From positions 159,615 to 202,114 of the forward strand of contig CAUYUJ010017967.1 in assembly GCA_963575745.1 (NCBI GenBank): a stretch of DNA of 42,500 nt, in the 5' to 3' direction. The position numbers and the translations under genes were made by a program. Positions 1 to 9,948 of the stretch are shown piece by piece. Every line of letters begins with the position of its first letter. Position 1 is the stretch's first letter. A model generated the notes under the pieces. It searched no databases. It was given only the letters and a program-made list of their open reading frames with translations, and was not told where the DNA came from. Origin of the DNA: Prorocentrum cordatum. Its lineage: Eukaryota > Sar > Dinophyceae > Prorocentrales > Prorocentraceae.

Positions 1-655
1 TCAAACATATCAGTATCCTCAGCATCATCATCATCATCAGCAGCATCATCAGTCTCAGCATCATCATCACCAGCATCAGCATCATCAAAATCAGTATCAT
101 CACCATCATCACTATCATCACCAGCATCATCACCAGCGTCAGCACCACCAGCGCCCTCAACATCAACATCACCAACCGAATCCGCATCATCAGCAGCATT
201 AGCAATATAATGATAATCAGCATCATCAGCATCATCAGCATCATCATCTGCATCATCGTCAGCATCATCATCCTCAACAGCATCAGCATCACCATCATCA
301 ACAGCATCATCGGCATTATCATCACCATCACCATCCCCATCACCAGCATCATCACCACCATGCGCAACATCATCACCGTCGTCACCATCAGCACCATCAT
401 CCTCATCGGCATCAACAGCAGCATCACTGGCACCATCAACATCATCAGCCTGATCAGCATCAGCAGCAGCATTATCGTCATCAGCATTGTCACCACCAGT
501 ACCATCATTATCAGCACCATCATCAGTAGAATCAGCATCCTCATCAGCATCATTATCACCATCAGCATCAGCACCAGCATCAGCATCATCCTCATCCTCA
601 CCTACAGCAGCAGCAGCAGCAGCAGAAGCATCATCCTCATCATCATCCTTCCACC
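1..655. repeat. Imperfect CAT/TCA trinucleotide repeat
   Basis: The stretch is built from TCA/CAT/CAG triplets with interruptions (CAC, CGT, CCT), and it starts before the window edge. Open frames across it read as Ile, Ser or His runs in the three frames, which is a composition effect. It is the same repeat type as the much longer array at 24.7-27.0 kb. It grades into TCC-rich DNA after about 640. Confidence 0.93.
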
Positions 656-1080
656 TCCCTCATCCCTCAACCCCTCCTCCTCCCTCTTCCCTCCTCCCTC
701 CTACCCCTCCCGATCATCCTCCCCCTCCTGCCTTCCTCATCTCCCCCCATTCCTCCTCCTCCTCCTCCTCCTCCTCCTACTCATTGCCCCGTTGCTCCCG
801 TCGTCGTCGTGGTTGTCGTCGCCGTCGCCGCCGTCGCCGCCGTCGCCGCCGCCGTCCTCCTCGTCGTCGTCGTCGTCCTCGTCGTCCTCGTCGTCGTCGG
901 CGGAGCGGCGCCCGCCGAGCCCGCTGCGGGCGCCCTCGCGGACGGCGCGGCCGCGGCGGCCTCCCCCCACCCGCTCCCGGGCGGACGAGTGGAGAAGGAG
1001 GGGTGGGATGGAGGAGGAGGAGGAGGAGGAGGAGGAGGAGGAGGAGGAGGAGGAGGAGGAGGAGGAGGAGGAGGAGGGAG
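656..1080. repeat. TCC, CGT/CGC and GGA simple-repeat block
   Basis: Three low-complexity tracts follow each other: TCC-rich DNA (about 656-781), a CGT/CGC/GCC tract (about 785-905), and, after about 100 bp of GC-rich DNA, a nearly pure GGA tract at 1009-1080. Translations give Ser/Pro, Arg and Glu/Gly runs. I see no credible gene. Confidence 0.9.
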
Positions 1081-1256
1081 AGAGAGAGCGCGAGGCCGAC
1101 GGCGAAGGTTCGCTCCGCCGAGCCGCGCGGCCGCGGCCGCGCGTCTTCAGGGGTCCTGCACCGCATGGCCAGGACCCCTGGCCACGGGGGTCCGCCCGAA
1201 GGCAAGGCCCCCGACCGTGAGGAAGCCGACCTCCGAGACGGACTTACCCATGCCGT

Positions 1257-1979
1257 TCAGGGAGGCGGCCGCCCGGCCGCAGCGAGGCGGTCGAGGTTGC
1301 CCTGGAGCGACTGCAGGTCCGCCGCGAAGGTGTCCCTGCACTCGGCCGCGACCGCGGCGCCGCCTGCTCCCAGAGCAGGCGTCGCGCGCGCCGCCGCCGC
1401 CGCGCCCCAGACCTCGACCGCATCGGTGTCGGTCCTGCGGATCTGCCGTCGAGGAGCGGGCGGGGCCACGCCGGGGCCGCGGCCCACCACCAGCCCGTCC
1501 GCCCACTCGTCGTCCAGCTCCTCTTGCATCTCAGCCGGCTCTGCAGCGGGCGCAGCAGCGACCTCCAGGAGACGGAGGCCCGCGGGGGCAGGCTGCGGGC
1601 GGCGCTGCCGCCGCGGCCTGCGACCACCCCCCACGGCGCCGTCCATCTCGGCGTCACCGCGCGTCTCGCCGCCGTCGGCGCGAGCAGCGTCGGCCGCGGC
1701 CCCGCCGCAGCCCGCAGCGCCGCCGCCACGACCACCACGCCCCCGTCGCCGTCGCCGCCTCCCAGGGGCAGCAGCAGCGCCAGGCGCGGGCGCGGGCGGC
1801 GGCGTGGCGGGAGCCCGAAAGCTCGCCACCGCCGCGCGCAGCAGGCCCTCGGCGGCCCGCAGCAGGCGCAATCCCGACTGGGAGTGGCCCGCCGCGAGGC
1901 CCGCCGCGGCGTGCGTCGCCAGGAGCGCCCCGCGGGCTGCTTCCTCGGCGACGCGCTGCTGCGAGAGCGCACCTGGCAT
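1257..1979 (-). CDS. Hypothetical Ala/Arg-rich protein, possible retrogene
   Basis: This is an open frame of 240 codons from an ATG at 1979 to a stop at 1257. I do not recognise the product. The N-terminal 60 residues look like an Ala/Leu-rich amphipathic helix (ATG-encoded start MPGALSQQ). A Pro/Ala stretch and a basic Arg/Gly stretch follow, then an acidic patch (EEL-DDEW), and the tail reads ADLQSLQGNLDRLAAAG. Third positions are mostly G or C, as in the LINE ORF1. The start is favoured because a degenerate spliced-leader relic lies about 45 nt upstream (2024-2045). That layout is expected for a trans-spliced mRNA copied back into the genome. The frame stays open upstream of this ATG only through a GGA tract read as Pro/Ser, so the longer 395-codon version is unlikely. 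It could also be a single exon, a pseudogene or chance in GC-rich DNA. Confidence 0.35.
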   Translation of the reverse strand: MPGALSQQRVAEEAARGALLATHAAAGLAAGHSQSGLRLLRAAEGLLRAAVASFRAPATPPPAPAPGAAAAPGRRRRRRGRGGRGGGAAGCGGAAADAARADGGETRGDAEMDGAVGGGRRPRRQRRPQPAPAGLRLLEVAAAPAAEPAEMQEELDDEWADGLVVGRGPGVAPPAPRRQIRRTDTDAVEVWGAAAAARATPALGAGGAAVAAECRDTFAADLQSLQGNLDRLAAAGRPPP

Positions 1980-2023
1980 TGCCCCGCAGCGAGCGCGGCG
2001 CGGCCGCGGCCCAGCGATGCGGA

Positions 2024-2045
2024 GTTGAGCCCAAATGGTACTAGG
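2024..2045 (-). other. Degenerate DinoSL relic
   Basis: The minus strand reads CCATTTGGGCTCAAC, matching 13 of the last 15 bases of the dinoflagellate spliced leader (CCATTTTGGCTCAAG). The upstream seven bases do not match well. It sits between a CCT tract and the ATG of the 1257-1979 frame. By my rough estimate a match this good is expected by chance about 0.1 times in this window, so the position matters as much as the match. Confidence 0.5.
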
Positions 2046-2250
2046 AGGAGGAGGAGGAGGAGGAGGAGGAGGAGGAGGAGGAGGAGGAGGAGGAGGAGGG
2101 GTTGGGAGAAGAGGGGGGGAGGAGAAAAGGGCGGAGGGAGAAAGGGGGGGAAGAGGAAAAGAAGGGGAGGAGGAGGAGGAGGAGGAGGAGGAGGAGGAGG
2201 AGGAAGAAGAAGAGGAGGAGAAGGAGGAGGAGTGAGGAGGAGGAGGAGGA
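2046..2250. repeat. GGA purine tract
   Basis: The plus strand is almost pure GGA/GGG/GAA. It separates the candidate gene at 1257-1979 from the 3' side of the LINE. A second GGA tract lies directly beyond the LINE 5' end at 9971. Confidence 0.95.
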
Positions 2251-2251
2251 C

Positions 2252-3324
2252 GTTCTTTTCCCCGTGCTGCAGCCCACTTACGCCACTCAGGGTGGGCGAG
2301 GTCCTGAGGGGAAACAGCCACAGCCGTACCCAACCGCACTGAGCAGTCGGTACGGAATCGTCTGCGACAGAGAGGTGGGTGTGCCTGGGCGCTAACCGAG
2401 ACCAGGCAACAGAGACCCACCTCAGTGTGGCCCCTCACAGGCACACAGGGACCAAGGGGACCCTGCTACACCTGGACGAGGGCCAGAGAGGCACGGCAGG
2501 GCACAGTGCCACAGTCCACCCACGGGACAAGACAACGAGGCCCTCGACACAGGAGGGCGCGCGACAACGAACCCACCAGCGTTAGGCGGGCAGGAATGCC
2601 GTTCGCAAGATCCTGCCCGTGGAATGTGCCTCGGCGCCCGTAAGCCCTCGACTGCACCAAGGACATGCGGAAAACACAAGGCCACGGCTGCGAGTGTGTC
2701 GGGGCTGGGAGCCAAGCTCCTGTCCGCAGCGACACCCCCAACCCATGACCACGGGGCGATAGCACCCGAAATAAAAGTGTGGGCCCCACTGCACGAAACG
2801 CACGCGTGCACGCACACGAACCGAGAGGAAAGCCAGACGATGGGGCCAGGGACTACTCACCAGGCCACAGCAACGCCGTGGGAGCGACAGTCGGGATAGA
2901 TGCACCCCCGTGCTCCCCTCAAGAAAACCATCACCTACGCGCACACTTCCCCCAGAAGGTGGGGTGTCTGACACACGTGCGGACACGTGCGAACCAAACG
3001 AATAAGGGCTAACACAAGGACGACGAGGCTGCCCCAGGTGCTGATGCGCCTGGACGACAAGTCCTCGCCCCAGGTGTACAGCCAAGCATAGGCAAAATGG
3101 CAAAAGAAAAGAAAAATCGACCACCCACACAAGGACGACGAGACCACCAACCCCTGGTGCAGCTAGCGCCAGGACGGCCGGTGATCTCGCCCCAGATGCG
3201 GGGTATTGCACGGATGCCTGCCAAAAGGGCCAGACGCATCGGGCCGTGCAAGAAGAAAGGGACAAACACAATGAGAGAGACCTCTGCGACCCCGTGGGTC
3301 AGGGGTCCAACACGGAACAACATG
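2252..3324 (-). other. LINE 3' untranslated region and/or flank
   Basis: No convincing coding sequence on either strand, and no poly(A) or A-rich end on the minus strand. A 14-bp word (ACAAGGACGACGAG) occurs twice, at about 3014 and 3129. The boundary between element and flank cannot be placed from this single copy. Confidence 0.45.
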
Positions 3325-4348
3325 CTAGTCCGAGTCCGAGGAAGACGAAACCACAGGACAACCGCCAGCAGCTCGGACCATTCTATTGACTTTCGCTTGA
3401 AAGGTTGGGGCGGAGGCCGACCGAGCAGGAACAACAATGGGCTCCAGGACGCCTTCATCTGCCAAAGCAGCTGGCACCTGACGGAGAGCAACCCAAGAGG
3501 CATCAAACCCGCTCGGGGGTGAAAAGACTTTTGACTCCACAGCAGGACCGAGGGAAGACGACGAAGACGACGGCTCCACGACTCTTTCAGGCTGTGAGTC
3601 AAATAAAGACTTGGAGGCGTCCTCCTCCTCTTCGAAACCTTCAAAAGGAGCCTCAGCAACAGGCGGTAACTGATGGGGATCATCAGCGCCTGGAGCGGCA
3701 GACGCGCGCGCTGGTGGCGGCAGCATACCGAGGCCCACCTGCGCGGTGCCAATCTCTTCGCCAGGAGCCACAGCCGTCGGAGCAGCAACAGACACGAGCT
3801 CTCCATCGTCACAACTAGTTGCTTCTCCAATGGGAGGGGCCCTGGAAAAAAAAAACCGTCAACATACACTCGGACCTGGGACTTGTCGTGCTGAGGGTGA
3901 AATCCCTGCAGCAGCTTCTTCCACTTGGATTTTTGCCGCGGGTCCATGGTCCCAGGGCCAGGGCAGCGTTTCAAAAACCGGTTCGATTTGAGCGGTGAGC
4001 CCGTCGAAATCAGAGCCGTGCAATGAAAGCAAACATACAAAGTGGAATATGACCAGAGCAAGCTAGGCCGACAATCGAGTGATTGTTAGCTCGGACTTTG
4101 TCGAAATCCAGTCCAGGGGCGGGTCCTGTGCACTTCCTAGGCGGAGGAATGGGACGCGCACCGAGCTTGAACGTGAAACTGATTCTGGATGCCTTGAAGC
4201 AGGCTGTACACCGCCAGAATCCCCCGATCCTGGAAAAAGAGCACACGTCTGAGGCCACAGCAGCAGCCTTGGAGCGGTCGGGCTTGACATACTCTACTTC
4301 ACCGCGCTCCTTGAGTGAGGGGAAACGGGGCAAGAATTTCATCGCCAA
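3325..4348 (-). pseudogene. C-terminal Cys-rich and acidic tail of LINE ORF2
   Basis: Downstream of the TAG the same frame gives a WRCTACFKAS Cys pair (about 4215). After a frame change near 4040 a second pair follows (YVCFHCTA, about 4030). Then come RFLKRCPGPG and LLQGFHPQ, a layout I recall from other dinoflagellate LINE tails. After a T10 run (3846-3855) the frame changes again and gives a 150-residue Pro/Ala/Glu/Ser-rich tail ending in SSSSDSD at 3325. The Cys segments may bind RNA or zinc (inference). Confidence 0.65.
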
Positions 4349-4378
4349 CTTGCAAAACGCATGAGTGCATTGAATACG

Positions 4379-4864
4379 CTAGTCGGTTTCATCAAGCACA
4401 TCGCGGTCAATGGGATGCATCGAAACCGCTGCCTTTGCGCCTAAATCCGCAAGATGGTTCCCCGTCCTGCGATAAATTTCATCATCAGACAAGCCGGCCT
4501 CGTTTAAACAGAGATGGGCCTTGACTTTGATCACATTTTCCAAAAACTTGTGGGCTTCGTCTGCCCTGGCCTGGACGATATGCCCAGCATATGCCTTACG
4601 AAAGTGGGCGTGCAAGTCTGGCGCAGCGTGGTAATCGTTCACGACATTGGCGCAATCAGACAGAATGGAAGCAGGACCCTTGAGGCACATTACTGAACCA
4701 GTAAAAGCTGAATATTCGGCCGCTTGAGGTGACTGACGAAGTGGCGGATGCACAGGGCATCGGATCTCGCAAATGCGCAACCCGTTCTTAAAAGCATTGC
4801 AACTCCATCCAGCGCGACAAAGCTCTCGGATGGGATGCCGCGCGCAAGAGCCGTCAACAAAAAA
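4379..4864 (-). pseudogene. RNase H domain of LINE ORF2
   Basis: All four acidic residues and the His of RNase H are recognisable: VDGS (4850), AEYSAF (Glu, about 4715), ILSDCAN (about 4660), VKAHL (His, about 4520) and GNHLADLGAKAA (about 4460-4430). The domain joins the upstream frame only if one T of a six-T run at 4859-4864 is ignored. A TAG at 4379-4381 interrupts the frame just after the domain, and the same frame then continues. An RNase H after the RT is typical of several LINE clades, including those in dinoflagellates. Confidence 0.86.
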
Positions 4865-5929
4865 TGTCACCTTCCAGCGAAAACTCGTTTTCAGGAGGAT
4901 CGACGAACCATTCGGCAACCCAGGACCCAGCCGCCAAAGGCCCTGGATGGACGTCCCCAGGATGTGGTAAACCTCCACGAGTGACCGAGAACAGTAGATT
5001 CCGATTCGTAATATGGCCGTCGATGCTTTCGAGGATTTCTCGGCCGACAAGCTCGAGACGTTCTTCGGCAAGACCATGACATTTCCATATCCTGTGATAC
5101 AACGTGTCGCGGCACCCGCAGCCCCAAGGACACTCAACAGGATATTGATAGCCCTTCCCGAGGGCATACACACGGGTCCAAAGGGCCCCAGACGCCACCG
5201 CCCGAAGAGCCCCCTTCTCCAACGGAGTGTTCTTTTTGGACCGCAAGTGCCAAGCAACAATATCAAAACAAACCCTATCAAGAAAACCATGACGTTCTCC
5301 AATGCGTCGTTCGAGTTGCCGAAGCACCGCATCCTTAGGCTGGAGCCTCAACATGCCTGGTGACAATAACACAAGAGAAAACTCATGGCCTTGGTCAGTC
5401 ACCAGAGTGGCGAAATTCTTAGCCGTCCAGCCAAGGCGACGAAGGGGATACCGCAGGGCCGAAACGGGGCCAGCAACGGATCGCCAAGTTTTCCAGGGCT
5501 GGGCAAAAACCTTGTCGAACGCGGACCTCAATTGCTGGAAACTCAAAGTGGAGGGGTGAACGCGCATTCGAGTGTCCCATATTTCTTTAGCCCAACGCAG
5601 GATGGGGGAAACTTGAATGAGCCAAGTGGGGTCCTCCTCGAGAAGCAATAAAATCGAAAGGCTCCTGTCCCCAGCGCTGGGTTTCAACGCAGAAGCGAAA
5701 CTGCGTCTGAGGCGAAGGAGTTCTCCATCACTGATGCCGTGCACTTCGGAGGCATAAGTAGCAGCAGGCATCGGGCCCGCGACCCACAAATTCCTGCACT
5801 TACGCCCCAGAGTCTTTTGTAACTTATGGTTTCGTTTAGCCCTAGCCCGAGCACCAGAACGTCTGCGCTTGGCCTTGGAGTCAAAGCCCTTGTGCCTGAG
5901 CGGCTTGCCGACGCTGTCATCGGCACCAG

Positions 5930-6790
5930 GGTTGGGAGCAGCGCAAACGATCGGGCCAGTCAAAGCGGATCCGAGACGCCGCTGAATGGCTTGCCCCACG
6001 AGCTTGCTGGAGGTCATGAGGCATGCCTTGTCCTCAGCTAAGGCGGCCCCGATGTCCTCAACAACTACCCTCTTGAGTTGCAGACTGCTGTCGACTATTC
6101 CGTGGACGACTTCATTGAACGACCCGACGGCGTGCAGCCCATTGTCGTCTATGCACAACGAATAGGTAATACACGGCGGCCACACTATACTGTCCAGCCC
6201 AGCTAAAGAATTCACTCTGACGAAGGTGGTAGCGAAGGGACATCCCGCCACCAGACCATGGATAGCATACAGAGCTGCCGAAACGTTGCCATCAAGCGAG
6301 AGATGACGAGGAGCATAATATGCATAACAGGCCAATCTGGAAATGGCCTGAGGAAAACCGTGAGCGTGGCACCTATCACTTGCGCAACGTTGAGACTTTC
6401 GTAGTACTTGAGGGAATCCCAAAGGAGGGTCGCAGCATACTGTCCACCAGCAACGCCCCCCTCAGAGAGGAGGGCTTGCCGCCAGACGGTATCAATGGCC
6501 CCCATGCATTTCCCAGCCGCGAACCAGGGCCGAAAGTTATTAACCTCCCAGGCCTGGGCAAGAGGCCTCCGCAACCTCCCCCAGAGCCTATAAGGACCAG
6601 TAAAAATGCCGATGGGTCGGTACCCTCCAACAGGTTTGGGAAGTAACATAGAAACGATGATGTACAACTGGGTTGGCATAATCGAGCTGATTTCCATGAT
6701 GCGGTAAAGTTCCAGGAGACACTCCAGGGCATCGTCCGAAAGATAGCTAAAGTGGCGGAGGTGAAAGCCATCCGCGCTGACGGCCGAGCC
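5930..6790 (-). pseudogene. Reverse transcriptase domain of LINE ORF2
   Basis: Visible motifs are SADGFHLRHF (6785), LLPKP-GGYRPIGIF (about 6650-6590), LWDSLKYYES with the first catalytic Asp (about 6425-6393), LDGNVSAAL, GLVAGCPFAT (motif B, about 6256-6227) and SLCIDDNG (motif C with the paired Asp, about 6164-6140). A one-base frame change near 6357, beside a T4 run, falls between motif A and motif B. The metal-binding aspartates are all kept, so loss of function rests only on frame breaks. Confidence 0.88.
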
Positions 6791-7699
6791 CTCCTTATAC
6801 CCCTTGCTAGTTTCTCGGAGAGTGCTAACATCAGGCAGATCGATCTCGGGGGCCGGCTCGAAATCGCCAGGCGGGGGAGGGGCCGAGAGCTCCGCTCGCC
6901 ACAAAGCCTGGAAACGGGTCGCCTCAGAAGACAAGATCGAGAGGGGGTCAGAAACAATGACTTTATCGTCAGCAAGAGCGGCAGTGGGGGACCAAACCCT
7001 GGGGGCTCTAGTGACCATGCGAGCCCGTCTGGCTCCTTTCTCCACTCCACACTTAATCCACTGACTCCAGGAGGCTCGACCGTTAGCCTTAGCAACTAAA
7101 GACTCCGCCTCGACGGCGGACGCGATGCGAGCGAGCAGGTCCTTAGCATCTGGAACTGACCGAGCGGCTCGAGCCGCAATACAGGCAAAGTCGTGCACCT
7201 GTCGAAAGAGCGATTCATGCTTGCCTCTGCTGGCCAAAACCTGAGCAGGGAGGGCAAAAACGCCAGACTTCGCAGCTTCGAAATCAGTCTCACGACAATC
7301 TTGCTGAAGCAGATGGCAGAAAACAGTAAACTTCGAATGCAGCCAACGGATGGCGCACAGCTCGGGATGACGAGGGCCTTTCATGTCCAAATCCGTGAGA
7401 GATTTCCAAACGACACGCGGATTTTGACTGCGGGTTCCCAGGACAGGCAAAGAGGCGCCCGTGAGCTCGACAAGCTCGTTTTCCGCAAGATCGGCCCAGG
7501 ACCCATAAATCCGAGTGAGATTATCTCTGGTGGCAGCCCCCTTCCCCTGACGAGCAACGTGCACAGCCTGCTCGAGCTCTTTCCTCAGTCGGCCAAAATC
7601 AGCGGACGGCGCGCGAGCAGGACCAATCACTCGATCGAGGCCTACCCGTGGCGGCTTCAGGAAAGCCATGGCACGTAAAGTGGCGAGCTGGGGGAAAAG

Positions 7700-8300
7700 G
7701 GTGAGGCAGACAGGGGAATGCGGGGTGAGATCAGAGTCTCCGACGACGACGACCGATTTAGTGGCTTTGCTAAGGCCGCGGCTCACCAGGAAGTAATCGT
7801 TTAATCGCATGCCCCCTGTAGTAGAACAGGTGCCGACAACATCTGGTGCAAGAAGCTTGCCAAGTGCAGCGTCAAGGAACTCGGAGTCCTGGACGTTCGG
7901 GGGCTCCACGTTGAATCCCCTCCCACGAGCCATGGCAAACCTGGAGGCGACACGAACTCGCCCACGGATCCCAGCACCTCTAAATTCTCGCCAGAGAGAC
8001 CGATGCCGTGCAAAAGCGGCCCCGAAAAAGATCATGAGGCCCCAGCGGGTGCAATCCCAAGTAGGCATTGACAAAGAGAGCTACACCTCCACGAGTGCCA
8101 CCATTGGGTCCAGCAAGAGCGGGGCCCCAGAGGCTCTTCCAACCCTGACGGAGGGCCCAGGCTGACGCTTGGTCGACTTCCTCACGAGTGCGCTGGTGGT
8201 GTTCCTGCATGAGAACCACACGGGACAAACTACTCCTTAAAAAGGTTCGACCCGACCCCCACCCTGAGACGTTAGCCGTCGTGAAGGTCAGGGAAATCTG
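7700..8300 (-). pseudogene. Endonuclease domain of LINE ORF2 (exonuclease-endonuclease-phosphatase fold)
   Basis: This domain nicks target DNA. Motifs visible in order are TTANVSGWGS (metal-binding Asn), VVLMQEHH (catalytic Glu), GGTRGGVALFV, a GGD then FN pair (the GGDFN motif, split by a frame change near 7916), the RLNDYFLV segment, and SDLTPHSPV (the terminal Asp-His-Pro type motif). Between the third motif and GENLEVLGSVGEF, near 8000, the frame changes and roughly ten expected residues seem to be missing, so a short deletion is inferred. Confidence 0.82.
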
Positions 8301-8496
8301 AGACGGGTCTTGCGGGGCCCCTAGAAGAGGGGACTCTACCAAACTGGTGCCTACGGGCGCGCAGGGGCCTGTAGTGGAGCACTGAAGGCCAGAAGGGGTC
8401 ATGATGGCTTTGGCACGTGCTGTCACGTAACTTAAAGCCCTCCAAAAATTACCCGAAGTCTTACCCAAGACATTCCCCACCTTGCCCTTAAGAGTG

Positions 8497-9765
8497 CTAA
8501 AGGCTAGGCGTTGGTGCCGCCGCCCCAGCCGCAGGACCGCCCCCAGCGATCTCTGCAGCCCGCCGCCGAACCGACGAAGCCTCTGCTGAGCCAGCAGTCG
8601 CCTCGGCAGCGCTGGCAGGGGCTCTGGAAGAGGCTGCTTGGGCAGGTTCGGGGGCCTCGGGTGCAGCTGCGGTAGCTCCGTTACCACCTGCGCCGCCCTC
8701 AGAAACGTCTGTCCGTCGCCTCTTAGCCTGGAGACGAGTGAGCAGCGCCTTGTGGTCCTCCTTGGCCTTGTTGGTCTTCTCCAAAGCCTCCTTGGACAAG
8801 GTCGCGGTGGCCTCCTGCAGGCTCTTCTTGAGCTCTGTGGCCAGGTTCTGGGCCGTCTCTTTGTCCTCGTCAGAAACATCGAGGGCACCCTCATCCTGGT
8901 CATCCACCAAGCCGCCAAGGGTGATGGGGATCTCCTCGAACTTCCCAGACAGGATGGCTCGGACAGACCAAGGAGAGTCCTTGGCCTGCTCCTTGACCTC
9001 GGGAACGGGTTCAGAAAGTTCGGAATGTAATTGTGCAACCAATTGCTTATGTAGATCGTCTGCTGCCTGACATTCAGCCTGCAAACGGCCAACTCGTTCG
9101 CGCTGTTCGCCGAGGGCAACCTGCATCTCGTCGAAACGCTTGACTGCCTTGGCCAGGCTATATTCATGTGCGCGTAGAGAGTTGAATGCCTCGTTGATCT
9201 GCTGCTGGATGGGCTGCTGCTTGTTGGCGGACCACCTGGCCTCAAGCACCTTGACGTACTGAGAGGCCGTGGTGGTATCGCCAGTCTTCTTGAGCATAGC
9301 GATGAGGGACTCGACCTCGGTGTCATCCAAGCCCTTGATGTCCACATGCGACGACTGCCCTGGCTGCGGCTGAAGTCCAGGCTGAACAGGACGAAGAGCA
9401 CCACCAGCACCATGAGGAGCCTGGCCTGGCGACCAAACTCCTGGAGGGGGCCGCGACGCATGCCCAGGCTCCGCGCGTGGGGCACCACAGCGTCGACAAG
9501 AAGAGGATGTCGCTGCGTTCTTCCTGCAAGGGCATTGAGAGCACTTCCACCGCCCTTGCCGAGGGTAGAATTGCGGACCACCTCCACCGTTGCCGCCTTG
9601 CCCAAAACCTCCGTAGAGCTGACCTGGCGGGACAGGGACACGGGCGAAGGGGTTGGACGCGATGTAGCCCCCTCCTCCATTGGGTGGCTGAAAGGCCTGG
9701 CGAGGCGGCCATTGCTGAGCCGCTCCACCCCAGGCTGGAGCCATCCCACCACGCTGGAACGCCAT
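8497..9765 (-). CDS. LINE ORF1 protein with RanBP2-type zinc finger and coiled coil
   Basis: An intact 422-codon frame, taken from the ATG at 9765. The frame is open 11 codons further upstream, but only to a GTG. ORF1 proteins of LINEs bind the element RNA and help form the retrotransposition particle. The first 75 residues are rich in Gly, Pro, Gln and aromatic residues. A RanBP2-type zinc finger follows at about residues 70-95 (W-x-C-x2-C, then C-x2-C, seen as WKCSQCPC and SSCRRCGAPR). A Pro/Gly linker leads to a predicted helical, coiled-coil-like region at about 150-340, rich in Glu, Lys, Gln and Leu. The tail is Ala-rich and starts with a basic AKRRRTD motif that could be a nuclear signal. 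The stop at 8497 lies in DNA that is also open in the ORF2 frame, so ORF2 may be made separately or by a frame change. No lesion is visible. Confidence 0.88.
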   Translation of the reverse strand: MAFQRGGMAPAWGGAAQQWPPRQAFQPPNGGGGYIASNPFARVPVPPGQLYGGFGQGGNGGGGPQFYPRQGRWKCSQCPCRKNAATSSSCRRCGAPRAEPGHASRPPPGVWSPGQAPHGAGGALRPVQPGLQPQPGQSSHVDIKGLDDTEVESLIAMLKKTGDTTTASQYVKVLEARWSANKQQPIQQQINEAFNSLRAHEYSLAKAVKRFDEMQVALGEQRERVGRLQAECQAADDLHKQLVAQLHSELSEPVPEVKEQAKDSPWSVRAILSGKFEEIPITLGGLVDDQDEGALDVSDEDKETAQNLATELKKSLQEATATLSKEALEKTNKAKEDHKALLTRLQAKRRRTDVSEGGAGGNGATAAAPEAPEPAQAASSRAPASAAEATAGSAEASSVRRRAAEIAGGGPAAGAAAPTPSL

Positions 9766-9927
9766 GGCACGGGAATGGCGAATGATGTGGGATGCCACCA
9801 GCGCACAGCCTAGTGGAAACAGAAAGTTGCTCCAGCCAGGAGCTCACAAGAGAAAAACCTCGTCTGACCTGGCAGAGGAGGTGCGAAGGTGGGGGCCGCT
9901 GAATCCCCCTTGCCAGTAAGGTCAGGT

Positions 9928-9948
9928 CCTGAGCACAAACGCTACGGA
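9928..9948 (-). other. Second, decayed spliced-leader relic
   Basis: Immediately 3' of the exact leader the minus strand reads TCCGTAGCGTTTGTGCTCAG and one more G. It aligns to the leader at about 17 of 22 positions with one gap. The first eight bases are identical. Tandem leader relics are known in dinoflagellates and record repeated rounds of trans-splicing, reverse transcription and re-insertion. Confidence 0.8.

Larger units (their letters stand above)
3325..8402 (-). pseudogene. LINE ORF2 polyprotein (EN-RT-RNase H-Cys-rich), frame-disrupted
   Basis: The polyprotein is read in several successive minus-strand frames. I take the first ATG of the endonuclease frame (8402) as start; initiation within ORF1 by frameshift is an alternative. 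The order is endonuclease (about 8300-7700), linker, reverse transcriptase (about 6790-5930), a long thumb/linker with a Cys-containing stretch near 5110, RNase H (4864-4379), two Cys clusters (4225-4190 and 4035-4015), and an acidic Ser/Pro tail ending SSSSDSD at 3325. Breaks: a small deletion with frame change near 8000; one base missing near 7916; a frame change near 6357; one extra base in a T6 run at 4859-4864; a TAG at 4379-4381; a frame change near 4040; and a frame change at a T10 run, 3846-3855. Catalytic motifs are otherwise present. Several breaks sit in homopolymers, so read error is possible for some. Confidence 0.85.

Noticed and set aside
6752-7678. Plus-strand frames inside the LINE
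   Set aside because: They lie antisense to the RT/linker region, show no domains, and contradict the clear minus-strand motifs.
8497-9806. Second minus frame overlapping LINE ORF1
   Set aside because: Upstream of about 8500 it is a shadow of ORF1. Only its downstream part encodes the endonuclease.
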